64,000 nt of DNA from Diogma glabrata (lineage: Eukaryota; Arthropoda; Insecta; Diptera; Cylindrotomidae): NCBI GenBank assembly GCA_963693315.1, contig OY856188.1, positions 97,748,915-97,812,914 of the forward strand, in the 5' to 3' direction. Shown in pieces: positions 1 through 10,837 of the stretch; the stretch's first letter is position 1; every line of letters starts with the position of its first letter. The position numbers and the translations under genes are program-made. The notes beneath the pieces were generated by a model. It was not told the origin of the DNA. It did not search any database and worked only from the letters and a program-made list of their open reading frames with translations.

Positions 1-445
1 CGATAATAATTTTTAAGACGCGCACTTTGTTTTTCTAGATACAAGAGCAACTTTGACGTTATTCGTCAATACCTAACGACACTACGATGTCAACGACTAT
101 ACGACGTCAATATCCTAAAAAAGCGACTGCGGCGAAAGCAGTCTCACTGGCGTCCACAAATTTTTGTAGTTGAATATCACCAGACGTCGGTAGATGCAAC
201 GAATAACAACGAGGAATACTAAATGACTTCATACTTTAGCTTGTTCTGCCAACATAGCCATTTGTTATATATAGTATCCGGCAACTGCTCGTCCCATTCG
301 ACATCCAACATGCTTTTTGTAACAAAACTTTCATGTAAAGGAGAAAATTGGAAAGCCACCCAAGAGATAAAAATTTGACATGGCGATACTGTGCATCTCT
401 CTTTCTTAGTAAGACGTTTTTTTTGTTCCAACACCTCATAATCAA
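1..445 (-). pseudogene. Bel-Pao post-RT segment and RNase H remnant
   Basis: At 434-219 the minus strand reads VTKSMLDVEWDEQLPDTIY followed by NKWLCW, which matches the linker after the RT in Bel-Pao (WDE-LP-----W--W). Further on, about 172-112 in another frame, FVDASETAFAAVAFLGY matches the RNase H-like start (DAS-------A), and about 56-20 gives VALVSRKTKCAS, matching the family's VAxKxKxAPLK block. Several frameshifts and stops are present. The window edge cuts the rest. Confidence 0.65.
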
Positions 446-813
446 CCCTATGAAATTTTATATCAAATTTGAACTCATCTTTGATTTTATCCCACTACAA
501 CCCAAGTGTATTGTTCGTAGCTATTCCACTTTGCTTATTCATATTAACGTAAGTGGCATTGTTATCATTATGCCCATTCAATGTTTTTTCAACACTTCGC
601 GAGCTAGATAATGACCCTCTCAGCCCGCGTTGATTTATCAAGGCGTTTTATTGCGCTTTTGTTTTTAATTAATTCGGCTGAGCAGGCCAAATACGTTGGT
701 CCAAATGTCATAGCCACCATTACATAGATCTTAATTGGCCTAAAAGCCCTCTACTAAAACCTATATGAATCATGACCTTACCCGCAAATGATAATCTGGT
801 GAAACATTTCATC

Positions 814-1017
814 TCATTTCAACAATACTGAGTGCAGAGACATATCATTCACAGTTGCTGACGCATCGAAAACGAACCGTAGCTTGTTTGGCTTTGACGG
901 ATTCCTTACACCAAAATGAGGCAAATACCAAATACGATGGCGACGACCTTTCTTCGTGAATTTTATTTTTCTAGCATAACCCCTAATCAGATAATCCTTT
1001 ATATTTTTTCTATACAT
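814..1017 (-). pseudogene. Bel-Pao reverse transcriptase, N-terminal fragment
   Basis: The 67-codon stretch contains WYLPHFGVRNPSKPNKLRFV followed by FDASA, the conserved entry to the Bel-Pao reverse transcriptase (YLPHF-V-NP-KP-K-R-VFDA). It ends at SLHSVLLK, where family members continue into the catalytic palm. The palm with the YxDD box is not found downstream on the minus strand between 813 and 435, so it appears to have been deleted. Confidence 0.7.
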
Positions 1018-1230
1018 GGCCGCATACTAGTCGGTGAATAGCATTGGCTTACTATCGGAAAAACCTACTACATCAGATTTCCATTATAGAACGCTTTCGC
1101 ATTTGTCACCAAACCAAATGGTCGTTGAATTTAGCATAAGTCAAGCACGTATATCATCCTGTGGCTCTGTCGTGGTTTCAGACTCCCTCACACCAAAGTT
1201 TTCAATAGTAAAGTAATCTTTAACCAAGTC

Positions 1231-2015
1231 CTAAACATTATCCAACTCGACTTTGTGCCGAGCATGAAGAACTACGGCCCTACCATGTCCTACGAATGTT
1301 CTCTTATTTCGATCCGGACCATACAAGACCCATGCCAACTTTGGACTGGCCACCATTGGATCATTTTCCACACTCTGAACCACCTGTTTTGGTGAATTGA
1401 AATGGCAGTTGTCCAAACCAATCAACACATGTAGTATGGCATCAGAAAATTTCATTAAAGGTAATCGTTTGAAATTGTGATACTTTGTGTGAAACTCATC
1501 GTCATTAAGAGTTTGTGCTGTAAGGCACATGTCGTTTACAATTCAAACATTGCTTAGATAAAATTGGTCACACCTATCACTCACACCGGATATTTTAGGA
1601 CTGACCAACTTTGAGGGTTCGGTTGAAGTCCTATTTCCCAACTATTTATTTATTTGTAAGAGGAATATTTGAACTAACATCCATACAAAGTTCCTTTGCA
1701 ATCACTTCATTCATCATTGTAACTTGACCCATCATCCAACAGCGCGAATGTACTAATTACCCCTCGAGGGCCAAACAGTTTTACTGGCAGAATTTTAAAA
1801 AGCACTTTTGAGGAACTACTTGATTCCGAAAGGCAACTGAGGATAGGCTTGGGTACCACAGCATCTAAACTTGCCGGTGCTGCTTGATACTGTGACCATG
1901 ACGGATTTCCACCTGTATTGGACGAACTATAATGGAGCAAGCCTTTAATATTGCACGGTTTACGAACACTACAACTTCTGAGCCCATGTGACCTAATTAA
2001 ATGCAAGAAAAACAT
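1231..2015 (-). pseudogene. Bel-Pao aspartic protease (Pao peptidase A17 type) remnant
   Basis: Two open pieces in different frames. The upstream piece (2015-1707) ends in KILPVKLFGPRG followed by FALLDDGSS, the active-site region of the Pao-type retropepsin (D-D-G-S). The downstream piece (1530-1231) carries LIGLDNCHF and KLAWVLYGP, the C-terminal end of the same peptidase. About 180 bases with stops lie between them. In an intact element this enzyme cuts the Gag-Pol polyprotein inside the particle. This copy cannot encode a continuous protein. Confidence 0.7.
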
Positions 2016-2164
2016 ACACGTTTGGAATTTATAGACTCCCTTCGTCTCTCATTAAATTGATTGAACCTTGCATATAGTATTTCAACAAATGAACATTTTC
2101 ACACAAAACGCAAACAATACTTTTAAAAGTCTTTGTTTCTTTTGCGTGAAGTACAAAACCCCTT

Positions 2165-2356
2165 TTATTTGGCCTCCTGTCCAGAACACAGTATGATTGT
2201 GAGTTTGGAACTACAAGGGTAACAAATCTCGTGACCTGAGCTAACCATGTTACGAAAATCTTTTATAGTGGGGTATGGCAAAATTTGAATCGAAAATTGA
2301 GACCACTCCAAAACCTTAGACATCGGAATCTTGCCTACCAACTCTTCGAGTAACAT
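2165..2356 (-). pseudogene. Bel-Pao Gag-like fragment
   Basis: A 63-codon open stretch begins LLEELVGKIPMSKVLEW and continues with PTIKDFRNMV. This fits the C-terminal half of the Gag-like domain that precedes the protease in Bel-Pao polyproteins (a conserved leucine-rich helix, then a P-T-I-x-D-F motif). It lies directly upstream of the protease remnant on the same strand, which supports the call. No start codon context or zinc knuckle is intact. Confidence 0.5.
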
Positions 2357-2449
2357 GGGATCTAGGCGAGATGCAGCACACCATTGGCGGTATCCAAAAA
2401 GGTTGCTAAATATTGCACCTTGGTGGCAAATGGGTTGACAAATTTATTT

Positions 2450-5200
2450 ATCGCATTTATTCTAGAACAACATTTATTCCCTGTAACGAGAATTTAACAG
2501 TAAAAATTCAAAGCTTACTTATAATTGGCTTACTTATTTTAGTCCTTTTATTTATTTTTCATTTATATTTTATTAATCTTTAATTTGACATCCAAAATGA
2601 ACGAGACGTAGCACCAAAAATAAAACAAAAGTCGCAATCCAACTTTTTATGTTCACAGCCGACGGCGCAAACTTTCACCTCTTTTTACCTATCAACTTAA
2701 AGTCAAACAAGATTCTAAAGAGATTAAATATTAGAGGTTTCACAACACTTAGTATCTATCTGAATCTGAGGCTACGAAGACCATTCGAAAACTAAATGTA
2801 TTAAATAAAATCTGATCTGTGACTTAAAGCTTTTGCTGTATTGTTCGTCTTGCAGTCTATTCTTCTTAATAAACTCTCGTTTTTTTTTTTATTTAAATGT
2901 CCAAACATTTATAAATTTCCGAATGCATAATCAATTCGTTTAAATGTTAAATTTTAGTAAATTCAAGAAGTGTATTAAGTTATTTTATTTATCCCATTAA
3001 AAATAAAACTGGTCATACTTAACCATAAATAAAATTTCTTAATTTAATATATTTTTATTTATGACCACTTTTAACCTAATTCATTAAAATTGTTGACAGC
3101 ACATTCAACAAATAAGTGAGACATGTTTGACTGAAAATCAAAACAATTTCCTTATTTACAAAAGAAAACGTATTTAGGACTCGCCAAAAAAACAAATTAA
3201 AACAACAATAAATGATCACTTGAGGCCATAATACATAATAATTCTTATCTGTATATCATCTTGAATTTTTTTGTTTTTGCATAGTTTATGAAAAAAATTG
3301 AACATAAAAAAAACATAACGACCACTTAATTATTTTATCTTTTCACTTCTTAATTTTTTTCACTTCACAACAAAAGAGTCTCGTCAGTAACTTGATCGTT
3401 CATCTACAAAACATTAAAACAAAATATTATTTTGTAATTTTTCAACTAAATTATTTTAAATAGTTCTTTGATTGGATTTTATGTTCATTTTATCTCGTTC
3501 ATAAAGATTTTTGTTTTTTTAACGAAAATATTTTAAAAAATTATTTAGCGTTTTTCGTTGGTCGAGTGAATTGAAGATAAAAAAGAAAAATCAAAAGTTC
3601 GTGGTCTGTGGTTGTTGTTTTTTGTTGTTGTTATAATTTTATTTCTTGTTGCTATTTTATCATTAAATACTGATCGAAAAAAAAGAAAGGCATCGAAAAT
3701 CAAAAAAATAATATACTTACAAGTTGAAGTTACATGCGTAATGATTTTTTGTTACTTTGTTTGGCTTCCTGAATCTGCTTCATTATTAAAATATTGTTAT
3801 TGTTTCTTGCGGTGGAGACGCCAACAATTTTGTGTTATTCATAGTATTTCGTATCAACGAATAATAACTCTTTCAGATAGATATTTCTTTTTGTAGTTCA
3901 TGCGGTTTTTCTTATCAATTTTTACAAATTTAAGATTTTTTTTGGGGTTATTCGATTGCACGGTTTTTTCGATTAAAAAATTTTGTTTCAGTATTTTAGT
4001 CTGTAACGTTTTTATTTTGTAATTTTGTGAGAAATTTTACTTTTAATGAGCACTTTTTTGGGTTTTATATTTATGAAATTAGGACAAACATGAAATGAAG
4101 AACGATTAAGTTATTTATTATGGTTGAAAGTTGAAAAATGATGAAAAACAGTGATAACTCGAAATGTAATTTTCGAATATATTTAATGTCTTGTTTTATA
4201 CAAAAGGTGTGAAAGGCTACAAGATCGAATCTTGAAACTAACATGACATTTTATAAAATTTATTTTTGTGAATTGTGAATTCACTTTCTTTAATTCTGAT
4301 TTAATCACTGAAAACATTATATATGCGTTTGCAAATATTTTCCAAAAATGAGCAAGAGTTTAATCTGCAAAATATAATGTTCTCCAGTGAGACTAATGCA
4401 GTTGAATGAAAAACTAGTTTATTGAAAACTTAACTGGTTATTGAAAACTTAACTAGTTAGTAAACTATATCTTTATGGCTCTGTTAGCAAGAGAATTAAT
4501 TGCTCACAACATAAGAAAAACATTAAAGAATCATCATGTCTCATGTGTTCTATCTTTTTGTCATTATCAATTAATAAAATAAATTGAAGCTATATAAAAT
4601 TTAAAGTGCAATCAATATTGAAACAGACATAACTCAAAATAACTTCCTTCTTGATTTAACCGTTTATAATAAACCAAAATTCGTTTATCAATACCATTTA
4701 GTTTAAAAATTCAACCTACATAATTTTGATATCGAAACTCATAATAACTGACGTCATTTTTTATTACTAATATATAATATATTTGAAATTACACTTATAT
4801 ATGTTGTCTCCGTTTCAATTACCTTTATGTCAATTAATTAATGTCATTTAATTGGTTGAGATCAAAATCTTTAAACAATATTTTTATTTTTTTTTTGACT
4901 ACCCACGAAAATCAAATTATATGTTTTTAAATTTTTATTTGTATGAAATAAAAGTCAATAAAAAATATCATTAAAAGTTTATTACTGTTTTACTGTATTT
5001 TGGTTGGGTTATATTATAAGACTACAGTGGTTGATACACTAATGATACCCTAAAACCATGTAATGCCTCAACTCAACGTCATGTTATTTCAAAGTAAACT
5101 TAAAGTTTCCAAAAAAAAATTTCAAATTAAGTGTTCAACAAGTCTGGTGCTAGAGGGCTTTTATATGCTATCATATTTGAGCCGGAAACATTTATTGAGC
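2450..5200. other. AT-rich stretch without recognisable genes
   Basis: About 2.7 kb of A/T-rich sequence with homopolymer runs. The longest open frame (3612-3896, plus) starts at TTG, has low-complexity hydrophobic content and no recognisable domain. I see no transposon ends, tRNA or conserved motif here. Confidence 0.6.
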
Positions 5201-5211
5201 TAACACCACAC

Positions 5212-5324
5212 CACAGTGATACAGATCAATTTCAGTTCGGCAAAAATTCATTTGATGAGTGATTCTTATGTATTTTTTAACGCTGAAACCGAATCTGCCA
5301 TCGGTTTTTTCCCCAGGTCAGCCA
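5212..5324 (+). repeat. Left terminal inverted repeat of the 5.2-kb palindromic element
   Basis: Pairs with 5864-5976 on the opposite strand. Its first seven bases are exactly the V(D)J heptamer CACAGTG; an A-rich block (CAAAAATT) starts about 22 bases after the heptamer. Confidence 0.75.
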
Positions 5325-5863
5325 CTTCCCCGAAAAATCGAAAAAACCGAATTTTCGGAGTTAAGGTGCAAAGTATTTTTTTATGATTCCTTTGGTTTTA
5401 TATAATCATTTTATGCAGAAAAATGAGTTTTTAAACTGACCCGGTTTTTTTTCGATCCGAATTTTCGGTTTTTTGGGTTTTCATGATAGATAGATAACTT
5501 CAGATTCGGATTCAGGGACCAAAAGTATGGTAGAAACGATATAAAACTTTACTAGTTTGTTAACTTTAAATTTGACCTCACGTGACCCATGAGAGGTCAC
5601 ATCTTAATTTCCGAAAAAGTCCTCACTAATTTATGAGTGTCCAATTGAAGCCTGGTACTTTCTCTACAAGCTCCTAAAGAAAAAATGAGTGAGAACCTTT
5701 GGAAGCAAAAGTTATAGCCAGTTGAATCTCGAATAAAAAACCCGGGCATTATGGGAGGATAATAATGTCAAAATCTTAAAATATATAGTTGAAAGATTAT
5801 AATAGTCGAATTAAGATTTTGATGTCTAGAATAGCTTAATATTTGATTTTGATAATATATCTT

Positions 5864-5976
5864 TGGCTGACCTGGGGAAAAAACCGAAGGCAGATTCGGA
5901 TTCAGCGTTAAAAAATACATAAGAATCACTCATAAAATGATTTTTCGCCGAACTGAAATTGATCTGTACCGCTGTG
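5864..5976 (-). repeat. Right terminal inverted repeat of the 5.2-kb palindromic element
   Basis: Reverse complement of 5212-5324 with few substitutions. It differs at the heptamer (CACAGCG) and in the A-rich block. Confidence 0.75.
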
Positions 5977-6074
5977 CACACTCCTCTAAAAACAAATTAA
6001 ATAAATTTATTTATTTTTGTTCATCACTTATCTCAAGATAGCCAAGTTTTTAGTTGTCACAAATTTCAAATCAA

Positions 6075-7290
6075 AAATATTGCGACGCTGATGCATAGGC
6101 TGACTTCACCACAGCTCTGGAAACATAGTGTTCTGGATATATAATGAGCTAATATCTATTAAATACTTTAATTAAAAGCTAACCAATATTATGGACTTCG
6201 TAGTTCTAATAATAAAAATATTAAAGCAGGCAATAGTATACCAACAAACATAAATTCTGTTGTACGAGAAAAAGTAAACAAAAATTTTATCCGAAGTGAC
6301 AAAGCGGAAGTTAGGATGCAGAACTGTTGTAAACCGTACTAAATGTGTATGTACCAAATTTCATCCAACTCGATTATCAGGTACAGAAGTTATTGAGCTT
6401 CCAAAATAACAGGTGCTTGGAGGACCCCCTACCACTTTGTTCACTATCGCTAAAAAAACTAATCAGTTCCTTGCCATACATATTTGCATCTTTTGCAAAG
6501 TGTAATCAAAATTACTTAACGAACGAATGTTGTGTGCTTCCAACAAACATTGAAACAATAAACAGGTGTTCGGGAGGACCCCACCACTTATCCCAATATT
6601 GTCCAAAAACTAATCAATTCTTTGTCAATAAAGTCTTTATCTTTTTTCAAAGTGCCATTAAAATTGATTAATGAATGAAGTCTGTATGCTCCCAACAAAC
6701 TTTAAAAACCAAGTGTGAAAAGTCAGCAGTTGTATAGTAGATCCACCGCCACTTTGATCAATGTGTCCCAAAAGGTGATAATTATCTTCTTACACCAATT
6801 GAAACCCTTTCCATAAGTTTTATCATAATTACTTCATTATTGTAGGCTGTAGTGTGCATAAAGATACTGAAAAAACTGCCAACAATTAAAAAATGAAAAT
6901 CGATCGGTAATTGTAGGCTACAGTTGGGATAAACACCTGAAAAAAAAACTTTTTAACCGGAAGTGACAAACCGGAAGTTGGTATGCATAAATATTGGAAA
7001 CAGTACTAAAATCTTATATACCAAGTTTCAATAAGATCATAGCCCGGGATCAAAAGTTATTCAAGATTTAAACTTAGAGGTGTTCGGGAGACCCCCCGCC
7101 ATTTTGTCCAAATTTGAAATGAATCCAGGATGCCGATTATGGAATGCGATTCAAGCAAAATCGCATCGCTTTCAAAAAAATATTGTGTACGTACATGAGA
7201 AAATATTGCAATGTATTAGTAATCGCAATGAAATAAAAAAAGACCATTTTTTGTGGATATTATTATGTGGGCATCAATAAGCGATTTTGT
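6075..7290 (+). repeat. Interspersed tandem-repeat locus A, about two long units
   Basis: The block starting AATATTGCGACGCTGATGC is shared with 23025 onward. Inside, a long unit marked by CCGGAAGTG...GGAAGTTGG occurs near 6290 and again near 6955. Each unit is built of diverged shorter subunits of roughly 150 bases that share phrases such as CAGGTGTTCGGGAG, CCAAAAACTAATCAGTT and GCTCCCAACAAAC. The frames open here (for example 6345-6671 and 7080-7280) are accidental; neither has a recognisable domain. Confidence 0.75.
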
Positions 7291-7960
7291 TCTGTCAAAT
7301 AAACATTACCTTTCGAGTTAATGTTTTCAAAAATTTTAACTGAACATATATCATAATGGTAAGTATTTGTTTAAATTTAGTGATTTAATTCATGTTTTAA
7401 AGTTAGTTTTAAACGTATCAGTATTTTTACTTATGATACAAAACCGTTTTAAAAGATATATTGTTAGTGTTGTGTTTTAACTTTTAAGAAATTTTGAAAT
7501 ATTTACGATTTAGTCTAACGGCTTTTAATTCGCAACTCAAATTTTGTTTAATAAATAAGTTAAAAATAGTTATTGTTTAAGAGGAGAATCAATATATAAG
7601 TTATTGTTTTCGGCATATGATGTTTGTTTTTGATTTGGATTATTTGGTAAACCTAGTTGGATTCTAATTAGTAAACTGTTGCTCTCCGAAATATTTCTAT
7701 AATTTCCAAAAAATCCTTAAAAGTCAATTGTTACTATTTTATAATAAAATAATAAAGTTATGAAACATTGTGCAAAAAACAGGAGGAATATCAACCCTCC
7801 TACCCTTGTTATGTTTGAGTTGTTTTAATATTAATAACGAATTATCAAAAATTGTAATTTAAAATTTTTTTATTATAAATGATTTAATTTGTCGTTAAGT
7901 AATTTGTCTGTTTATTTCTATTTATTTGTGGTTCTCTAGATGGGGGTACTTTTTATACTA
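7291..7960. other. AT-rich spacer, nothing recognised
   Basis: No open frame of note, no inverted ends and no match to other repeats in the window that I can see. Confidence 0.5.
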
Positions 7961-7964
7961 CGGC

Positions 7965-8540
7965 TTTCATATATTTTTTTTTTTATAAAATTTGTTGTGT
8001 AATAGGGTTTAGAATATGTGTCACAACAACACATAAATACCTTTTAAGACCTAGGTCTAGACCTGGGTCCCACAACAACTGGCGTTCTAAGGTGTTGATT
8101 AACGCTTTCTTTAAACCTCTGCGGGTTGAAGCCACCTAAGACTAAGTGTTCCGGCAAACTATTCCATTTGTACGCAGTTTGGACAAAGAAGTCTCTCTGC
8201 GATCTGCCAGTATGACAGCGCGGGATCTTTACCGTTTCACTGGTTGTGGCAGCCGATTGCCGTGTGGAACGGGGGTAAGAATAAGTTTGAGGCATGATGC
8301 CGCTGATTTCATCTGAGCACTGTAGATGACGATATTTGTAAAAAACAACGAGGTCTGCAACAGTGCGACTATGTTGTAGGGAATCAAGCTTTGATGTCAA
8401 AGCTCGATCACCTACAATTTTAAGACGCGCTTTTTGCCATCGCCATTACATGATCGTTCCAGAGTTGGTCATTTGAAATTGTGACACCCAATAAACGAAT
8501 GTTTTTACATTCACCTATTGGTTCATCATAATGTATCTAG
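7965..8540 (-). mobile_element. 5'-truncated LINE copy, 3' end
   Basis: A T-run at about 7975-7986 is the poly(A) tail of a minus-strand LINE. The 3' UTR contains the palindromic phrase GACCTAGGTCTAGACC and is found again at 48750-48850 and 52133-52225. Upstream lies the C-terminal end of the reverse-transcriptase ORF. The copy is truncated and has an internal deletion. It ends near a short duplicated sequence (ATAATGTATCTAG) at 8530-8575. Confidence 0.75.
8044..8536 (-). pseudogene. LINE ORF2 C-terminal fragment
   Basis: The 118-codon piece at 8400-8044 reads LDSLQHSRTVADLVVFYKY, then SAATTSETVKIPRCHTGRSQ, then FFVQTAYKWNSLPEHLV. This is the typical tail of Jockey/CR1-group non-LTR reverse transcriptases (R-x-VA-L--FYKY; P-R-RT; F--R--WNSLP). 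Farther upstream, 8536-8425, in another frame, NIRLLGVTISND followed by WNDHV gives the thumb region (LGV-I---L-W--H). The stretch that normally joins these parts is missing, so there is an internal deletion plus a frame change. Confidence 0.75.
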
Positions 8541-8579
8541 GTTCATCATAATGTTCATTATAATGTATCTAGAGAACAA

Positions 8580-9330
8580 CTTGATGAATTTAAAAAAATA
8601 TTATCTCGTTTTAAAGTAAAGAGTGAGTAACTTTAAATAAAAATAATTAAAATAAAAATTGGCTTGTGGCAATGTTTTTTTTGGAAATTATAGATATTTT
8701 TTACATATTTTTGTCTATAAATAAAAAGTAACATTCTTCTAAAAAATTTCTATATATTTTTTATTACCATAGAAGTCGGCAAAATCCAAGCGGTTGATAT
8801 TATGTAGAAAAAAAATGATTTTATAAAATTATATAAGTAACAAATAAAAATCAATGGAAATATTAATCTTTGAAGCCTTACTATATTTTTAATTTACTTT
8901 AATGTATTATTAAAAACTGAAACTTTAATTATTTTTACAGAAAATAGCTCATTTTTAGGGTTCCGTTTTTTGTACGGAACATTCTTGGTGAGACTTTAAT
9001 GTGTTTTTGTATTAAAACCGATTATTTCATAAATTGTAAATCCTATGGACCTGCAATTAAAGATGCATATAAAACTAGCCTGTTACCTAAAGATGACAGA
9101 TATCAAAAAAAAGTTGTTGACGTTTCTTTTACGGGACTGCGATGTAAGGCATTTAAGAAAATACTTGTTTTTACCGAGTCAAATAGGGTATCATATGAAA
9201 GGGCTTGAATTTAGTAAACCTTAAAAATATAATTTAGAATTTTTCACTACATAATTTATGGAATAAAAATAATAATAGCGTTTTTTCGTGTTTTTTCCGA
9301 ACTAACTAATAAAAAACTTTAACAGTTTTT
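8580..9330. other. AT-rich spacer with a small palindrome
   Basis: No gene seen. Around 8957-8980 the sequence GGGTTCCG-TTTTTTGTA-CGGAAC forms a short hairpin of a type common near insect repeats. The frame at 8999-9208 has no recognisable domain. Confidence 0.45.
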
Positions 9331-9339
9331 GGAAATATA

Positions 9340-9745
9340 AAAAAAGTGGTAACTTTTGAATGAAAAATATAGCGAAGTTCAAAATGCTCATACTCGTATT
9401 TATAAAGGGGGTGCGAATGAGAAGGGGAAAAAACACCGTTTAAAGTCGTGTGAGATATCATATGACAGAGCACTTTATTTAAGAAACGTTGTATTTTTTT
9501 CAGAATTTTGCGATGCACAGATTGACACATTGAATTATTGTCAAAAAAGTGCATCAAAAAGTCGGTCCCTCCCCTTGGGTTTCGAGCTCAATAGACAGAA
9601 AAATTTGCAAAATTTCCAAAGAAAGGAATTTTGATAAACTCTGAACGAAAACTATAGCTAAGTTTCGAATAAATATTTTTCTCTATTTTGAAGGGGTGAG
9701 AGTGAGGAAGGTTGAAAAAAAACTTTTTTGACCTAAGTGAGTCAT
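9340..9745 (+). repeat. Two diverged tandem units
   Basis: The phrase GAAAAATATAGCGAAGTT...AAGGGGGTGCGAATGAGAAGG near 9360-9425 recurs as GAAAACTATAGCTAAGTT...GAAGGGGTGAGAGTGAGGAAGG near 9646-9710. They are about 285 bases apart and strongly diverged. Open frames over this stretch are probably non-coding. Confidence 0.45.
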
Positions 9746-9892
9746 ACGGAATGTAATTCCGCGTACAACTCTAACCGCTTTCAACTTCATCTTCCTCTCC
9801 ATCTAATTAACCCCAAAAATGGAAAATAACGAAATACGCTTTTAAAATTTCAGCATCATTCGCAACTGTGACCGCACCATCTTCAGCAAGTG

Positions 9893-9896
9893 GTAC
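9893..9896. repeat. Target-site duplication GTAC, left
   Basis: Four bases directly outside the left LTR, repeated directly outside the right LTR at 16095-16098. Confidence 0.85.
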
Positions 9897-10486
9897 TGAA
9901 GTTGAGCTGGCGCGACTTCGTTCGTTTATCGTTATAAACCAACTAATCTCTTCTTTAAGATCCAATAACTTCTTCACAAATTCTTTTTGAAAATTCTTTA
10001 TTATTGGTACGAATAATTGGAACTAGTGAATTATTAATAATAAAATAAATTAGCAATAATAATAATAATATAAAATATCAATAAATAAATAATAATAATT
10101 ACATCAAATTACAACATACACAAATAAGCAATTTACATTTACCTTGTTCTACTGCACACCCTTGTTCTACTGCACACCAAGAAATAATTTACCATCGATG
10201 TTCCACCAATCTCGCTCACTTGGATAATGATTAGCAATGACAAAATAATTCACAAATTAAAATTATATTTCCCATTCTCTCCATCTATTATTTCAATTAC
10301 GAAATGAAACTGAGCAATTCTTTATTCTGATTGAACCGCCATCTATTATCAATTTCAATCTTGATAAACACTCATAGATGACAGTTCAATGAACTAAATT
10401 CTGTCAACATAAATCCTGTACAACATCTATCGAAAAGGACGGCATAAAAGGTAAGTGATTTATATTTTAATATAAAGTATCCTACA
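9897..10486 (-). repeat. 3' LTR of the CsRn1-like element
   Basis: 590 bp, TG...CA on the plus strand. It includes a short tandem of CCTTGTTCTACTGCACAC present in both LTRs. It is the 3' LTR because gag and pol run leftward towards it. Confidence 0.93.
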
Positions 10487-10500
10487 GGACCCCCTTTTTA
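10487..10500 (-). promoter_or_regulatory. Polypurine tract of the CsRn1-like element
   Basis: On the minus strand the bases before the 3' LTR read TAAAAAGGGGGTCC, a purine run in the position where plus-strand DNA synthesis is primed. Confidence 0.75.
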
Positions 10501-10837
10501 GTAAATCCCCCATCGTAAAGTCTTTTATCTATATATCCAGCGAAAATTTTAATCAAAAAATGAAAACAAAACATTGATTGTTAAAGATAATTTTTCGTGT
10601 TTGTTACTTGTTTGTGATAACTAAATTTGTTTTGTCTTATTTGTTTGTGCTGTGTTGTGACAAAAAAAAATATAAATAAATGAATTAATAAATTCTCTGT
10701 GTAATTTGTTTTATTTCAATCAATGTTCATCATTTGCATTGTCGTAATGATTCACGGGAAAAAAATTAATTTTGATATGACTAAAAGTATGAGAACCAAA
10801 AATGTTTTGTTTGTTTTTAAAACCATTAAAAAAAATC

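Larger units (their letters stand above)
1..2400 (-). mobile_element. Degenerate Bel-Pao LTR retrotransposon, truncated by window edge
   Basis: Read on the minus strand from high to low coordinates, short open pieces follow Bel-Pao order: a Gag-like piece near 2356-2165, the Pao-type aspartic protease at 2015-1231, the N-terminal reverse transcriptase at 1017-814, the post-RT segment at 434-219, and an RNase H piece at 172-1. Stops and frameshifts separate them and much of the RT seems to be missing between 814 and 440. No LTR is visible; the 3' part lies outside the window. Assignment rests on recognising family motifs, not on a search. Confidence 0.75.
5212..5976. mobile_element. Non-autonomous element with 113-bp terminal inverted repeats, Transib-like ends
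   Basis: The left arm (5212-5324) and the reverse complement of the right arm (5864-5976) align over their full 113 bases with a handful of mismatches. The left end begins CACAGTG, the right end CACAGCG. The five bases outside each end are CACAC, compatible with a 5-bp target duplication, though they are low in complexity and resemble the end itself. Transib elements have CAC-starting ends and 5-bp duplications, so a Transib-type MITE is my inference. The 540-bp core codes for nothing but holds further short palindromes rich in CCGAAAA/TTTTCGG. Confidence 0.6.

Noticed and set aside
3612..3896. 94-codon hydrophobic frame at the plus strand, resembling a membrane protein at first sight
   Set aside because: Starts at TTG, T-rich low-complexity DNA explains the hydrophobic residues, and no homologous feature is recognisable.
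6345..6671. 108-codon plus-strand frame, and similar ones at 7080, 23821, 24452 and 24695
   Set aside because: They fall in the nested tandem-repeat family, are not conserved between repeat units and have no domain.
9000..9208. 69-codon plus frame near 9 kb
   Set aside because: Isolated, no domain, and adjacent to repeat-like sequence.
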